A stretch of 64,000 bases of DNA from Chloroflexota bacterium. Its GTDB lineage: Bacteria; Chloroflexota; Anaerolineae; Promineifilales; Promineifilaceae. The position numbers and the translations under genes were made by a program. Below, piece by piece: positions 55,601 through 63,286 of the stretch. Within the stretch, counting starts at the first letter, position 1. Each line of letters starts with the position of its first letter. Below the pieces are notes generated by a model. That model searched no databases. It was given only the letters and a program-made list of their open reading frames with translations, and was not told where the DNA came from. The stretch spans positions 20,015 through 84,014 of the forward strand of contig PDQY01000099.1 of assembly GCA_002746795.1 (NCBI GenBank), read 5' to 3'.

Positions 55601-56224
55601 TGGCACTTGGGGCGGGAAGATGTCGATGATGCCCCCGCGCCGACTAAACTGCCCAGGTGCTTCCACCACGCTCACCGATTCGTAACCAATGTCGAACCAG
55701 TGATGGCTCGTTTTTTCTAAATCCAGTCTGCCACCCAAGCGCAAGACCCGTGTGGCGGTGATGAATTGGCGTTTGGGCAAAGTTTTCTGCAAAAAGGCGC
55801 GTGCCGAGGAGACGATGAGCAATGGTTTATCTGGCGCCGACATTTGTGGATGCTGCCCGGCCATCAAGCGGCACAAAACTCGCAAACGGCTTAAGCGGCT
55901 GGTCTCTCCCCACGGCCCCCGGTCATATGGCAGCGGCGTCGGTTCGGAGAAACAGTAGACGTTTTCATCTTCTGGCAGCCACGCTTCCAGCATCTGCATC
56001 CACCGAGACGCCGCATCAACGCGCCCTGTGAGCAGCAAAACAGGCACCTGTCGGGAACGAAATAGTTTTGCCAAGATGGGCGCACGGGCACCAGCTGGCA
56101 GCAGCAAGGGCGTAACGGCCGTTTCGGCAGAGCCAACGGCAGGCGTGTCACCATTTACTGCCGCAACCAATTCAGCATAGGCCGGCAGTTCATCAAAAAC
56201 ATTGAGTATTCCAGATAGATCCAT
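52640..56224 (-). CDS. mfd: Transcription-repair coupling factor
   Basis: 1194 residues. Mfd removes stalled RNA polymerase at DNA lesions and recruits UvrA. Order: UvrB-homology region (about 1-380; [13 protein letters not shown]), RNA-polymerase-interacting domain (about 540-610; [17 protein letters not shown]), the RecG-like helicase with Walker [20 protein letters not shown] box ([11 protein letters not shown]), [15 protein letters not shown], and motif VI ([16 protein letters not shown]), then the TRCF C-terminal domain (about 1030-1150). Length matches the family. It lies downstream of pth on the same strand. Four exact AACGGCCGTT copies and one near-copy are present. Confidence 0.96.
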   Translation of the reverse strand: MDLSGILNVFDELPAYAELVAAVNGDTPAVGSAETAVTPLLLPAGARAPILAKLFRSRQVPVLLLTGRVDAASRWMQMLEAWLPEDENVYCFSEPTPLPYDRGPWGETSRLSRLRVLCRLMAGQHPQMSAPDKPLLIVSSARAFLQKTLPKRQFITATRVLRLGGRLDLEKTSHHWFDIGYESVSVVEAPGQFSRRGGIIDIFPPQVPFPIRIELFGDEIDTVRLFDPTTQRSMQILPEMQQGIVIPPAREALPLAAARYGSVLPEDARPSEDSLPSWQDDIEDLVNGRSFPNIEFYLPLIYAQPATLLSYLPDNALVVVDDWRELETAVSELRQHANQIAEEQPSLPPDYPNPLFIWPEIESDLNWWQPLILGEGREETEMPLVALADSFEPGPRYGGQMRPLLTHLKQTRVENERTVVVSLQAARLAELWREDQRKKADSVLLPNIDKNIQHVEELLGLPADGTLSFVHGAVAEGFNLVNRENNKILLGLLTDAEIFGWNRPAPRRWRKPKAAAPETYFSDIQAGNYVVHLEYGIGKFQGLVSRTIGGMEREYLLIKYANSDVLYVPVHQADRLSKWVGSDERPPALNRLGEKSWNRAKTQAQRAAHDLAGELLELYAARETVSGHAFAPDNEWQTELEASFPYRETEDQLRVISEVKDDMERAKPMDRLICGDVGYGKTEVALRSAFKAVIDGKQVAILVPTTILAQQHYYTFRDRLHPFPVKVEMLSRFRTQSQQEKIVQGLRQGQVDIIIGTHRLVSDDVSFKDLGLVIIDEEQRFGVAHKEKLKSWRTEVDVLTMTATPIPRTLYMSLAGVRDISVIDTAPAERLPVQTYVGEVDETRLKSAILRELDRGGQIFFVHNRVQTINIIYRRLQALVPEAIIAIGHGQMSERQLEKIMMDFSKGHIDILLSTTIIESGIDFPNANTLIVDRAEQFGLSQLYQLRGRVGRATRRAYAYFFHAPWRTLTGDAQARLETLAENTQLGAGYQIAMRDMEIRGAGDLLGGQQSGHISAVGFDLYTRLLTNAVKRLKAAEKGEALAVDLPEAVLIDLPLAAYVPTDYVPDGALRLRLYRRMALLDSLLEIDEMAAELADRFGSIPDPVHNLLYQLRVKVLARQARITAVTTEAGQVRIRIPEVNNVKRYHLQQYLGRDVRVSKTAVWLSRDMGTHEWQVALVQVLERLEMWDWNGGV

Positions 56225-56260
56225 AGGATTGACGATTTAAGATTGACTGTGTTCCGCTTA

Positions 56261-56316
56261 CCGATTACAGATTGCTGATTACAAATAACGGATTACAGTT
56301 CACGAGTTACAAGTCA
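56261..56316. repeat. Four-unit 14-bp degenerate tandem repeat
   Basis: Consecutive 14-mers CCGATTACAGATTG, CTGATTACAAATAA, CGGATTACAGTTCA and CGAGTTACAAGTCA share a (G/A)TTACA core. The last unit overlaps the final codons and stop of pth. The array lies between pth and mfd, in the transcribed spacer. Confidence 0.6.
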
Positions 56317-56945
56317 CGCGCCCGCTTCACGTTATGCCGGGTCATGGCTAAATTTATGCCATCCTGTATAAAGGTTTCTACGGCGCGGCTGGCCTCCTCC
56401 AATAGTTCAGCGACGATGGGCTGCTCATCTTTGCCAAAATCTTGCAAAACGTAGGCGGCTGGGGGCATTTTCCCGGGCGGCCGTCCAATCCCCAGACGCA
56501 GGCGCGGGAACGCTTGCCCCAGATGGTTGACGATGGATTTCATGCCATTGTGACCACCGGTACCACCTTTTTCGCGCAGGCGTAAGGTACCCAACGGTAA
56601 ATCTAATTCATCGTAAATCACGAGTATGCGCTCAGGCGGAATTTTGTAATATGTCGCCAAGGGGCCGATAGCATCACCGCTGCGATTCATGAAGGTTTGC
56701 GGCTTGGCCAGGATGACGCTGTGGTGGGCACAACGGCCGTTACCGATGATCGCTTTGTGCTGCACCTTACCCATCTTAATCTGACAGGAAGCTGCTAGAC
56801 GATCAACCGCCATAAAACCAATGTTATGCCGGTTTCCCTGGTATTCACGCCCTGGATTCCCCAGACCGACGATGAGGAATTTGTCGCTGGCAGAATGGTT
56901 ATCTTTATCGTCTGTGTGAAATAAGCGATCCCAAAGCTCTTGCAT
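56307..56945 (-). CDS. pth: Peptidyl-tRNA hydrolase
   Basis: 212 residues. Releases peptides from stalled peptidyl-tRNA. Family motifs: LIVGLGNPGREYQGNRHNIGF (catalytic His in RHN), KPQTFMNRSG, YDELDLPLG (catalytic Asp) and GGTGGHNGMKSI. An N-terminal extension of about 20 residues before the usual start is present; it is acidic and may not be needed. The gene precedes mfd on the minus strand, a common association. One AACGGCCGTT is present (56732). Confidence 0.95.
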   Translation of the reverse strand: MQELWDRLFHTDDKDNHSASDKFLIVGLGNPGREYQGNRHNIGFMAVDRLAASCQIKMGKVQHKAIIGNGRCAHHSVILAKPQTFMNRSGDAIGPLATYYKIPPERILVIYDELDLPLGTLRLREKGGTGGHNGMKSIVNHLGQAFPRLRLGIGRPPGKMPPAAYVLQDFGKDEQPIVAELLEEASRAVETFIQDGINLAMTRHNVKRARDL

Positions 56946-57033
56946 TTTCGTAACTAACTTGTTTATTGGACGCTGATGCCGTGGAACTTTGATTTTTCAT
57001 GCTCGAGGTTCTCCGGTATTCGTGTCCCCAAAA

Positions 57034-57804
57034 TTATTGTTGTTTTCTCGTCCAAAATAGGTGCCACAAACGGCGGCCAATGGCGCGAATGAGCAGGTAA
57101 AACGCCAACAAGCCAAACAAAAAGCCAACGAATCCAACGCCTAACCCAAAAGCGCGACCAAAACGCCCTGTGTCAACGGTGGCTAACTGCCCAAACAAAC
57201 CGCCGCTTGATTCTTCGCTGCCACCAATGGCGGCCACAGGTGTCGCTGTCTCCGCTGGGCCTGGTAGTGGCGTTGAAGTGGGAAAAGGGGTCAGCGAGGG
57301 CAACGGTTCATTGGGTTGGAAAACGGCCGTGGCCGCTTGGGCTGTTGACGTGGGCAGCGCTTCAATCGTACCTGCACTGGTGGGGGTGGGAGTGGGCTCA
57401 TCATTGACGATGAGCAGATCGCTGACAAAATATTCGTCATAGTTGTAATCGTTCTTCACCACACGCAGACGCAGTTGATAACGGCCGTCAGGAAAAACTG
57501 GGGCACCAATATCACGTCCCACTGTGGTATCCCAAACCGCCAATGAGCCATTCACCACCGGCTCGCTGCCTTCGGCAAAGACAATCCAGTCCGCAGCCGG
57601 GTCAGACACATGGCGAAAGGCCAACTCGTAACGCAAGTAGTCAGGGTGTGAGGCAGTGCCGACCACACTCACAATGCCACTAATTTCACTTCCTGAAGCT
57701 GGCTCTGAGATGCCATTGTCTGATTGTGCCTGAACGGGAACAACGGCCGTTTTCAGACCCAACATTATAAACGTTAATAGTACCAAAGCAATCCGCGCCA
57801 TCAC
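57034..57804 (-). CDS. Anchored surface protein with Ig-like domain and Pro/Thr-rich stalk
   Basis: 256 residues. A signal peptide (cut near VQAQS) is followed by one beta-sandwich-like domain (about 30-140; ISEPASGSEISGIVSVVGTAS, DTTVGRDIGAPVFPDGRYQLRL). Then come a Pro/Thr-rich stalk (about 142-195), a C-terminal membrane helix (about 222-242) and a basic cytoplasmic tail. The domain matches that of the protein at 2632-3441 but is placed N-terminally. No function is known. Confidence 0.72.
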   Translation of the reverse strand: MMARIALVLLTFIMLGLKTAVVPVQAQSDNGISEPASGSEISGIVSVVGTASHPDYLRYELAFRHVSDPAADWIVFAEGSEPVVNGSLAVWDTTVGRDIGAPVFPDGRYQLRLRVVKNDYNYDEYFVSDLLIVNDEPTPTPTSAGTIEALPTSTAQAATAVFQPNEPLPSLTPFPTSTPLPGPAETATPVAAIGGSEESSGGLFGQLATVDTGRFGRAFGLGVGFVGFLFGLLAFYLLIRAIGRRLWHLFWTRKQQ

Positions 57805-57973
57805 TGGCAGACCTCATCTCTTTCGTTTAAGATACGCATCATTGACCATGTATATTTTTCAAGGTAAAACAAACAAGTGAATCTAACACAAACCCCCACG
57901 TCTGGCGAATGCAGGGTAGAAAAATTTATTGAAATCTAACCTCTTGGCAATCGAGAGATAAGGAAAACAGGTT

Positions 57974-59926
57974 ATGACCAATCATCAAGCAAAAGTTTGG
58001 CTAGTTTTTATCAGTCTGGGACTTGCCGCGCTGTTATTCACCGCTTGCAGCACAGAAACGTCAACGAATAACGCAACAGCAGAATCCGCTCCCCCCACTG
58101 CGGAAACCCTGACAGAGAATAGGGCGGCAGATACGATTGAACAGGGGGAAGTTCTCAGCGATGTCAGTGATATTTTTGAGGAAGCAGCTGAAAGCAGCCA
58201 GCCTAACCATGACAATGAAGAAATTGCCTTAGTAAACACAGCATATGATGGCAATGTGCCCGTGGGCTTTACCGAAACGGGTAATCCATATCGGGGCAAT
58301 CCCAATGCACCAGTAGTCATTGAGGAGTTTTCCGACTTTCAATGACCGTTTTGCGGCCGGTTTGCGGAGCAAACCCTTACGGAGTTAGACAAAAACCAAA
58401 TCATAAATGGCGACGTTTTATACATTTACTACGACTATCCCCTAAACAGCCATCCTCAAGCGATGGTTTCAGCCAATGCGGCTCGCTGCGCTGGGGAACA
58501 GGCAGCCCCCGCCTATTGGGATATGCACGACATCCTGTTTAACCGTCCCCGGGAATGGAGCAACAACAATGCCACTCGTGAGTTTATTCGGTATGCTGAA
58601 GAGATAGGCCTTGATGTTGATGACTTTACGACTTGTGTCGAAGAAGAGCGGTATTTCGAGCAGATACAATCCAATTTTGAGTATGGCATGAGCAAAGGTG
58701 TTTCTAGCACGCCTTACTTTTTTGTCAACGAGCAGCCTCTTGTGGGGGCACAGCCCACAAATGTGTTCAACGAGGCGATTGCCACTGTTTTGGCAGGGGG
58801 GAAACTGGCCAATGCGGTTCCTGATGCGCCCCCACCACAACCAACTCCAATTACCATTGCTGATGAAGGGGCAGCCGCCGTGTTAGGCAGTAACGATGCC
58901 CCTTACACCATTGTTGAATTTACCAATTATGGTTGCGAACGGTGTGCAGAACAAGCGATTAACACCTTGCCCACAGTTCAAGATTATCTGATCTCACCCG
59001 GCCAAATTCGTTATGTGATTAAGGATTTACCGGGGGAATCTCCAGAATCGCAAATTGCGGCTGTAGCTGCGCGCTGCGCGGGTGAGCAGGATGCAGATGC
59101 CTATTGGCAAATGCATAAGTCTCTGTTCAGAACGCAAGCAGATTGGCTAGAAAGTAATGATGCTGAATCTATGTTTATGGATTTAGCTGATGAACTGGCT
59201 TTAGATGCGGTGGCCTTTGCTGATTGTGTGGGCAGTGGTCAATTCGACGCGGAGTTACAAGCCAATGTCATGGAAGCAAATGAGTTAGACATTCCAGGCT
59301 ATCCCCATTTCGTCATTGAGGGGCAATCGTTGAGCGGCGTCAAACCTAATGCGTTGGCTATTGTGCTTAAATTGCCCATGGATGTTCCTAGGGACACTGG
59401 CGCTTTTGCTATGGGTGATCCTGATGCTCCGATCACAATCATTGAGTATACGGATTATCAATGTCCCTTCTGCACCAGACATTTTGTGGAAACTTTGCCA
59501 TTGCTCAAGGAGAATTTTATTGATACGGGCAAGGTGTATTATGTGGTTAAGGATTTTCCCTTGACCAACATCCATCCTCAGGCAACGAAGGCTGGTGAAG
59601 CGGCACGTTGTGCGGGTGAGCAAGATGCTTACATGCCCATGCATGATGCGATATTTGCAGGGCAAGCAGCCTGGAGTGGGAATCCCGATGCAGCGAATCT
59701 GTTTATCGGTTATGCCGCTGATTTAGGATTGGATAAGGAGGCCTTCTCTGAATGTCTGAATAGTGGTCGCCTGGAAACGGCCGTTCTCGATAACATGAAT
59801 GAGGGCGCGAGCTTTGGCGTCACTGGCACTCCCGCTTTCTTCATCAACGGCATTCTGGTTTCTGGGGCGCTGCCTTATGACTCTTTTGAGCAAGGGCTCA
59901 ACAATATGCTGGCGGAACTGGAATAA
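57974..59926 (+). CDS. Three-domain DsbA-like lipoprotein, candidate selenoprotein (UGA at codon 124)
   Basis: A single frame of 650 residues if the TGA at 58343-58345 is read through. A lipobox LFTAC makes it an extracytoplasmic lipoprotein. Three DsbA/thioredoxin-4-like domains follow. Domain 1 has FSDFQ-UGA-PFCGRF, where UGA replaces the first Cys of CPFC (position 124; Cys127 remains). Domain 2 has YGCERC (321/324). Domain 3 has YQCPFC (497/500). Each is followed by the DsbA-type AARCAGEQ segment. Domain 1 continues intact after the UGA (YYDYPLNSHPQAM, then STPYFFVNEQ with the cis-Pro loop). A hairpin with a G-starting loop lies 13 nt after the UGA. Selenocysteine insertion explains this better than a pseudogene. 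No selABC genes are in the window. Confidence 0.8.
58346..58375 (+). promoter_or_regulatory. Candidate bacterial SECIS element
   Basis: GGTTTGC (58359-58365), loop GGA (58366-58368) and GCAAACC (58369-58375) form a perfect 7-bp stem. The stem begins 13 nt and the loop 20 nt after the UGA, inside the range accepted for bacterial SECIS elements, and the loop starts with G as in known elements. An outer CCG/CGG pairing is also possible. Confidence 0.6.
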
Positions 59927-59999
59927 TATTTAAGCGCAGAGGGTGCAGCTGGCGCAGTTTTTTCTCTGCCTCTCTGCATCTTTGCTTGGGGCACAGGTG

Positions 60000-60965
60000 A
60001 TGACAGCAAAAGGAAGGAAACGCGCCCCGCGCAATCGCACGTTGACGTTGTCGGCGGCGGCGCAAGTGGAGCTGAGTAAGCGGCTTTTGCAGGTGGATGA
60101 TTCAATCTCGGGGGATGAGGTGGTCAACCACACTATCCAGCAGGATTTATTCGACGTGCTGGCATGGCTGCCTAGTAAGGCGGCGGATCTGCTTTTTGCT
60201 GATCCGCCGTATAACCTGACAAAATCGTTTAACGGCCGTTCCTTTACCGCCACCACCCTCTCTGAGTACGAAACCTGGCTGGAAAGCTGGCTTATTCCCT
60301 GCAAACGCATTCTTAAACCAACTGCTTCGCTTTATATTTGTGGCGACTGGCGTTCGGCAGCTGCCATTCAGCGCGTGCTGGAAAGCCACTTTATCGTGCG
60401 CAATCGCATCACCTGGGAGCGGGAAAAAGGGCGCGGCGCTAAGAGCAATTGGAAAAACGCCTCAGAGGATATTTGGTTTGCCACGATGTCTAGCGCATAC
60501 ACGTTCAATGTCGATGCCGTCAAACTAAAACGGCAAGTGATAGCACCATATACCAACGAGGAAGGACAGCCAAAAGATTGGGATCAAGAAGAGAACGGCC
60601 GTTTTCGCCTTACCTATCCCTCCAATCTATGGACCGACCTCACCGTGCCATTTTGGTCCATGCCTGAAAACACAGATCATCCCACACAAAAACCAGAGAA
60701 ATTGCTGGCAAAAATCATTCTCGCCAGCAGCAATGAAGGGGACGTGGTATTTGACCCGTTCCTCGGTTCCGGCACCACCTCAGTAGTAGCCAAGAAGTTG
60801 GGACGGCAGTACATTGGGGTAGAGATTGATGAGCAGTATGCTTGTCTCGCTGAAAAGCGGCTGATTCTAGCCGAAGCAGATAGTTCAATTCAAGGGTATT
60901 CTGATGGCTTTTTCTGGGAACGAAATACGCTTGCTGCTCAGAAAAAACAAACCGGGAAAGGGTAG
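60000..60965 (+). CDS. Orphan beta-class DNA methyltransferase
   Basis: 321 residues from the ATG at 60000; the frame opens earlier at 59943. The catalytic motif IV DPPYNL (LLFADPPYNLTKSF) comes before the SAM motif I (FDPFLGSGTTSVVAKKLGRQYIGVE, by position about 248-272), the order of beta-class enzymes. DPPY points to N6-adenine, though N4-cytosine cannot be excluded. HPTQKPEKLLAKI precedes motif I. No restriction endonuclease is adjacent, so it is probably a solitary regulator-type enzyme. The gene carries two AACGGCCGTT palindromes, both read as Asn-Gly-Arg. It follows the DsbA-like gene by 73 bp. Confidence 0.82.
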   Translation: MTAKGRKRAPRNRTLTLSAAAQVELSKRLLQVDDSISGDEVVNHTIQQDLFDVLAWLPSKAADLLFADPPYNLTKSFNGRSFTATTLSEYETWLESWLIPCKRILKPTASLYICGDWRSAAAIQRVLESHFIVRNRITWEREKGRGAKSNWKNASEDIWFATMSSAYTFNVDAVKLKRQVIAPYTNEEGQPKDWDQEENGRFRLTYPSNLWTDLTVPFWSMPENTDHPTQKPEKLLAKIILASSNEGDVVFDPFLGSGTTSVVAKKLGRQYIGVEIDEQYACLAEKRLILAEADSSIQGYSDGFFWERNTLAAQKKQTGKG

Positions 60966-61061
60966 ATTAAATCACATATCACGCCATAAATTGCCAGATT
61001 CAATACACTGACAAGGGTATAGGGAGGGAGACAAATACAAGGAAAATGGAAGTAGCATCAG

Positions 61062-61157
61062 TTATCCAATACCTGTAAAATACAGATGTAGAGCATACGT
61101 TTGGATAATCCTATATCTGGTAAAAGTGAAATTATTCTCTACCAAAGTGCAGAGAAT
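61062..61157. other. Structured non-coding interval with two inverted repeats
   Basis: The 319-bp gap 60966-61284 contains no ORF. TTATCCAA (61062-61069) pairs with TTGGATAA (61101-61108), with an internal CTGT-AAAAT-ACAG hairpin. Further on ATTCTCT (61134-61140) pairs with AGAGAAT (61151-61157). The segment AAAATACAG recurs near 61165. It may be a leader or small RNA, but no known class is recognised. Confidence 0.4.
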
Positions 61158-61308
61158 AAGCCCAAAATACAGGTCATTCTGCAAAATCAATGGTATGGCG
61201 AACTCAAGCAAAGCTGATAACATGAATGTTTCAATTCATTACGCCGAGGCTAATTGCAGACTTGGTTGTATCTTCGCATAAGAGTTGATTGCTGAACTGC
61301 TATCTAAC

Positions 61309-62076
61309 ATGAATCGAGAATCAAGAGACCAATCCTTATACAACACGATTGCAAAAAAATATATGCAAAAAGATATTGTGCAATCGTCAGCATTGGCACG
61401 TAAAAGTCAATTGTTAGCGGCCATGCAGCCTGTATTGGCAAAGCGGGAAAATGTTGGCACCATCGTGGATGTTGGATGTGGAATTGGTGCGCCGGGGCTC
61501 TTCTTAAACGGCCGTTACACCCATTACATCGGTCTTGACCAATCAGTAGAAATGATTGCAGCAGGCAAACAGTTTAACCAAACAGTACCAAACGTCACCC
61601 TCATTATAAATAACGTCAAAGAATCATCTGTGCCAGATAACAGTGCGGATCTGATTTTGGTTATTGGCGCATTACATCACATGACAGGCCTGGATGACGT
61701 GATGCAAAGCATGATGCGGATGGCAAAGCCCGGTGCCGATTTTGTGGTTATCGAGCCTCAAAATGGCAACCCACTCATTCAATTGATGCGTTGGGTACGC
61801 GCAAAAATCGATGCAGGCTACTCAGAAGAGCAAATCTTCTTCTCAGAACAAGAGCTTGTTGAGCTATTTCAACGACATGGCTTACAAAACATTGATATTG
61901 CTTACCACGGGTTTCTCGCCACGCCGTTTGCACAAGTTATTATCAACCCGCAGTTTATTTCAGTACCCCTTAGTCGATTTGCAATCTGGGTTGATCATTG
62001 GCTCAACCATCAGTTGCGCGGCCCATTACGCAAGCTTAGTTTCAATATTGTACTCACAGGAACCTGCAAAAAATAA
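61309..62076 (+). CDS. Class I SAM-dependent methyltransferase
   Basis: 255 residues from the ATG at 61309; a TTG at 61285 is an alternative, and neither has a good ribosome site. The SAM loop is TIVDVGCGIGAPGLFLNGRYTHYIGLDQS, followed by NSADLILVIGALHHM (post-II motif) and a C-terminal part of unknown target specificity. It is followed after 10 bp by a GT87-like gene, so the target may be a lipid or glycan. One AACGGCCGTT lies exactly within the SAM-binding region (Asn-Gly-Arg, 61507). Confidence 0.78.
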   Translation: MNRESRDQSLYNTIAKKYMQKDIVQSSALARKSQLLAAMQPVLAKRENVGTIVDVGCGIGAPGLFLNGRYTHYIGLDQSVEMIAAGKQFNQTVPNVTLIINNVKESSVPDNSADLILVIGALHHMTGLDDVMQSMMRMAKPGADFVVIEPQNGNPLIQLMRWVRAKIDAGYSEEQIFFSEQELVELFQRHGLQNIDIAYHGFLATPFAQVIINPQFISVPLSRFAIWVDHWLNHQLRGPLRKLSFNIVLTGTCKK

Positions 62077-62086
62077 ACTAGAACTG

Positions 62087-63286
62087 ATGCTAAAAAAACG
62101 TGATTTTTTCATTTTAATTCTCCTTTTTTTACTGTTGTCTGGACTAGAAACTTTTGTCACGTATCACGCACTGACACGTCAGGCACCAGGGGCAAATGAT
62201 TATTATTCGCGCTGGTATGGCGCACGGGCACTGTTAGTTGAAGGGCGAAATCCATATGGGCTGGATGTCACCGAAGAGATTCAACCAGTCATAGAAATTG
62301 ATCCCAGCGAAGTTGGACGTGGCGGATTTAACTATCCATTGCACGTTGTGTTTATTTTTTGGCCGCTTGTTTATCTGTCATATCCGCTGGCGCAAGCAAT
62401 TTGGATGGTGACGCTGCAATGGTTTGCCCTCGGCATAGTAATTGCGTTTTTTGGCTGGCAAAAGTGGAAACCAACGATAGCTGAGCTTGTGGCGGTGGGG
62501 CTGGCAACGCTTACCTTTTATATTGTGGTACGCTCCATTTTTCTAGGACAGTTTACGCTGCCAGTTGCGTTTTTTCTAGTAGCATGTTTATGGGCATTGG
62601 GCAGCAAGCGAGATGTGATGGCAGGTATATTGCTGGCGGCAACATCTATTAAGCCGCAGATGGTGCTGTTTACAGGAATTTGGCTTGTGATCTGGGCGGT
62701 TGGGCAACGGCGATGGCGTTTTTTAATCGGGTTGTTTGGTAGTGGATTTGCCATGTTGGCGGGATCAATGGCACTTTTTCCGGCATGGCCACTGGCGTTT
62801 TATGAAGACATCGGGCGATATGCCCGCTTTGCTGGCGGGCGTAACCCGTTGGCGCTGTTGCTGCAGATGATCTGGCCAGGATATCCGCAGGGGGTGTTTA
62901 CGGCCGTTTCCACACTTATCATACTCGCCATGCTCTGGGCATGGTGGCAAAGCTGGCGTACAAAAGATGACACCCCTGATCATGGTTTGTTTTGGGCCAT
63001 CATCGTGAGCACCTTGGTTACCTTTCAAACCGGCACAACCAATCAAACCTTGCTGCTAATCCCCTGGTTTGCATGGCTAACTATGGCTGCTCAACAACGA
63101 GGCAAGCTCCCCGTTTTTGCACTATTTGCCATTTGTTCTATAGCATTGTGGGCATTGTTCCTAACCACCATTTCGGGAAACGAGGAAAATCCAGTTTTGT
63201 TTTTGCCGCTGCCGTTGTTGTCTGTTACCATGCTTTTATGGCAGACGTGGGGTGGAAGGCCAACGGCCGTTAACCCAACATCATGA
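62087..63286 (+). CDS. GT87 (DUF2029) polyprenol-phosphate-dependent mannosyltransferase-like protein
   Basis: 399 residues from the ATG at 62087; the open frame extends upstream over the methyltransferase gene. About ten membrane helices. The first external loop (APGANDYYSRWYGARALLVEGRNPYGLDV) and FNYPLHVVFIFWPL, plus IKPQMVLF, are typical of GT87 transferases that use polyprenyl-phosphate mannose. It overlaps the next start (ATGA), so the flippase-like gene is coupled. One AACGGCCGTT lies near the stop. Confidence 0.75.
   Translation: MLKKRDFFILILLFLLLSGLETFVTYHALTRQAPGANDYYSRWYGARALLVEGRNPYGLDVTEEIQPVIEIDPSEVGRGGFNYPLHVVFIFWPLVYLSYPLAQAIWMVTLQWFALGIVIAFFGWQKWKPTIAELVAVGLATLTFYIVVRSIFLGQFTLPVAFFLVACLWALGSKRDVMAGILLAATSIKPQMVLFTGIWLVIWAVGQRRWRFLIGLFGSGFAMLAGSMALFPAWPLAFYEDIGRYARFAGGRNPLALLLQMIWPGYPQGVFTAVSTLIILAMLWAWWQSWRTKDDTPDHGLFWAIIVSTLVTFQTGTTNQTLLLIPWFAWLTMAAQQRGKLPVFALFAICSIALWALFLTTISGNEENPVLFLPLPLLSVTMLLWQTWGGRPTAVNPTS

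Larger units (their letters stand above)
1676..63271. repeat. Highly iterated palindrome AACGGCCGTT (56 exact copies)
   Basis: Start positions: 1676, 2162, 2793, 3683, 4390, 4728, 5223, 5415, 5871, 6123, 7296, 7544, 9793, 11954, 12679, 13060, 13639, 14280, 14826, 15478, 18605, 19944, 22869, 23328, 24033, 24804, 25239, 26534, 27571, 28327, 29119, 29491, 31183, 31690, 32625, 32687, 38129, 38833, 40647, 48883, 49059, 50456, 50664, 50778, 51536, 52847, 55235, 55357, 56114, 56732, 57742, 59776, 60231, 60594, 61507, 63262. About a dozen copies with one outer mismatch also exist (for example near 14383, 22137, 40023, 50039, 52453, 62888). All lie in genes and all three frames are used (Thr-Ala-Val, Asn-Gly-Arg, Arg-Pro-x). 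Confidence 0.9.

Noticed and set aside
56261-56316. Short CRISPR-like array
   Set aside because: Units are 14 bp, contiguous, degenerate and without spacers; no cas genes are present.
58343-58345. TGA taken as a real stop, giving a 123-residue lipoprotein and a separate downstream DsbA gene
   Set aside because: The downstream frame is the same frame, has no own start or ribosome site near the break, and the missing residue is exactly the catalytic Cys of an otherwise complete domain.
59943-59999. 19-codon extension of the DNA methyltransferase
   Set aside because: The residues are hydrophobic and Cys/Leu-rich, unlike the basic start MTAKGRKRAPRN, and no ribosome site precedes them.
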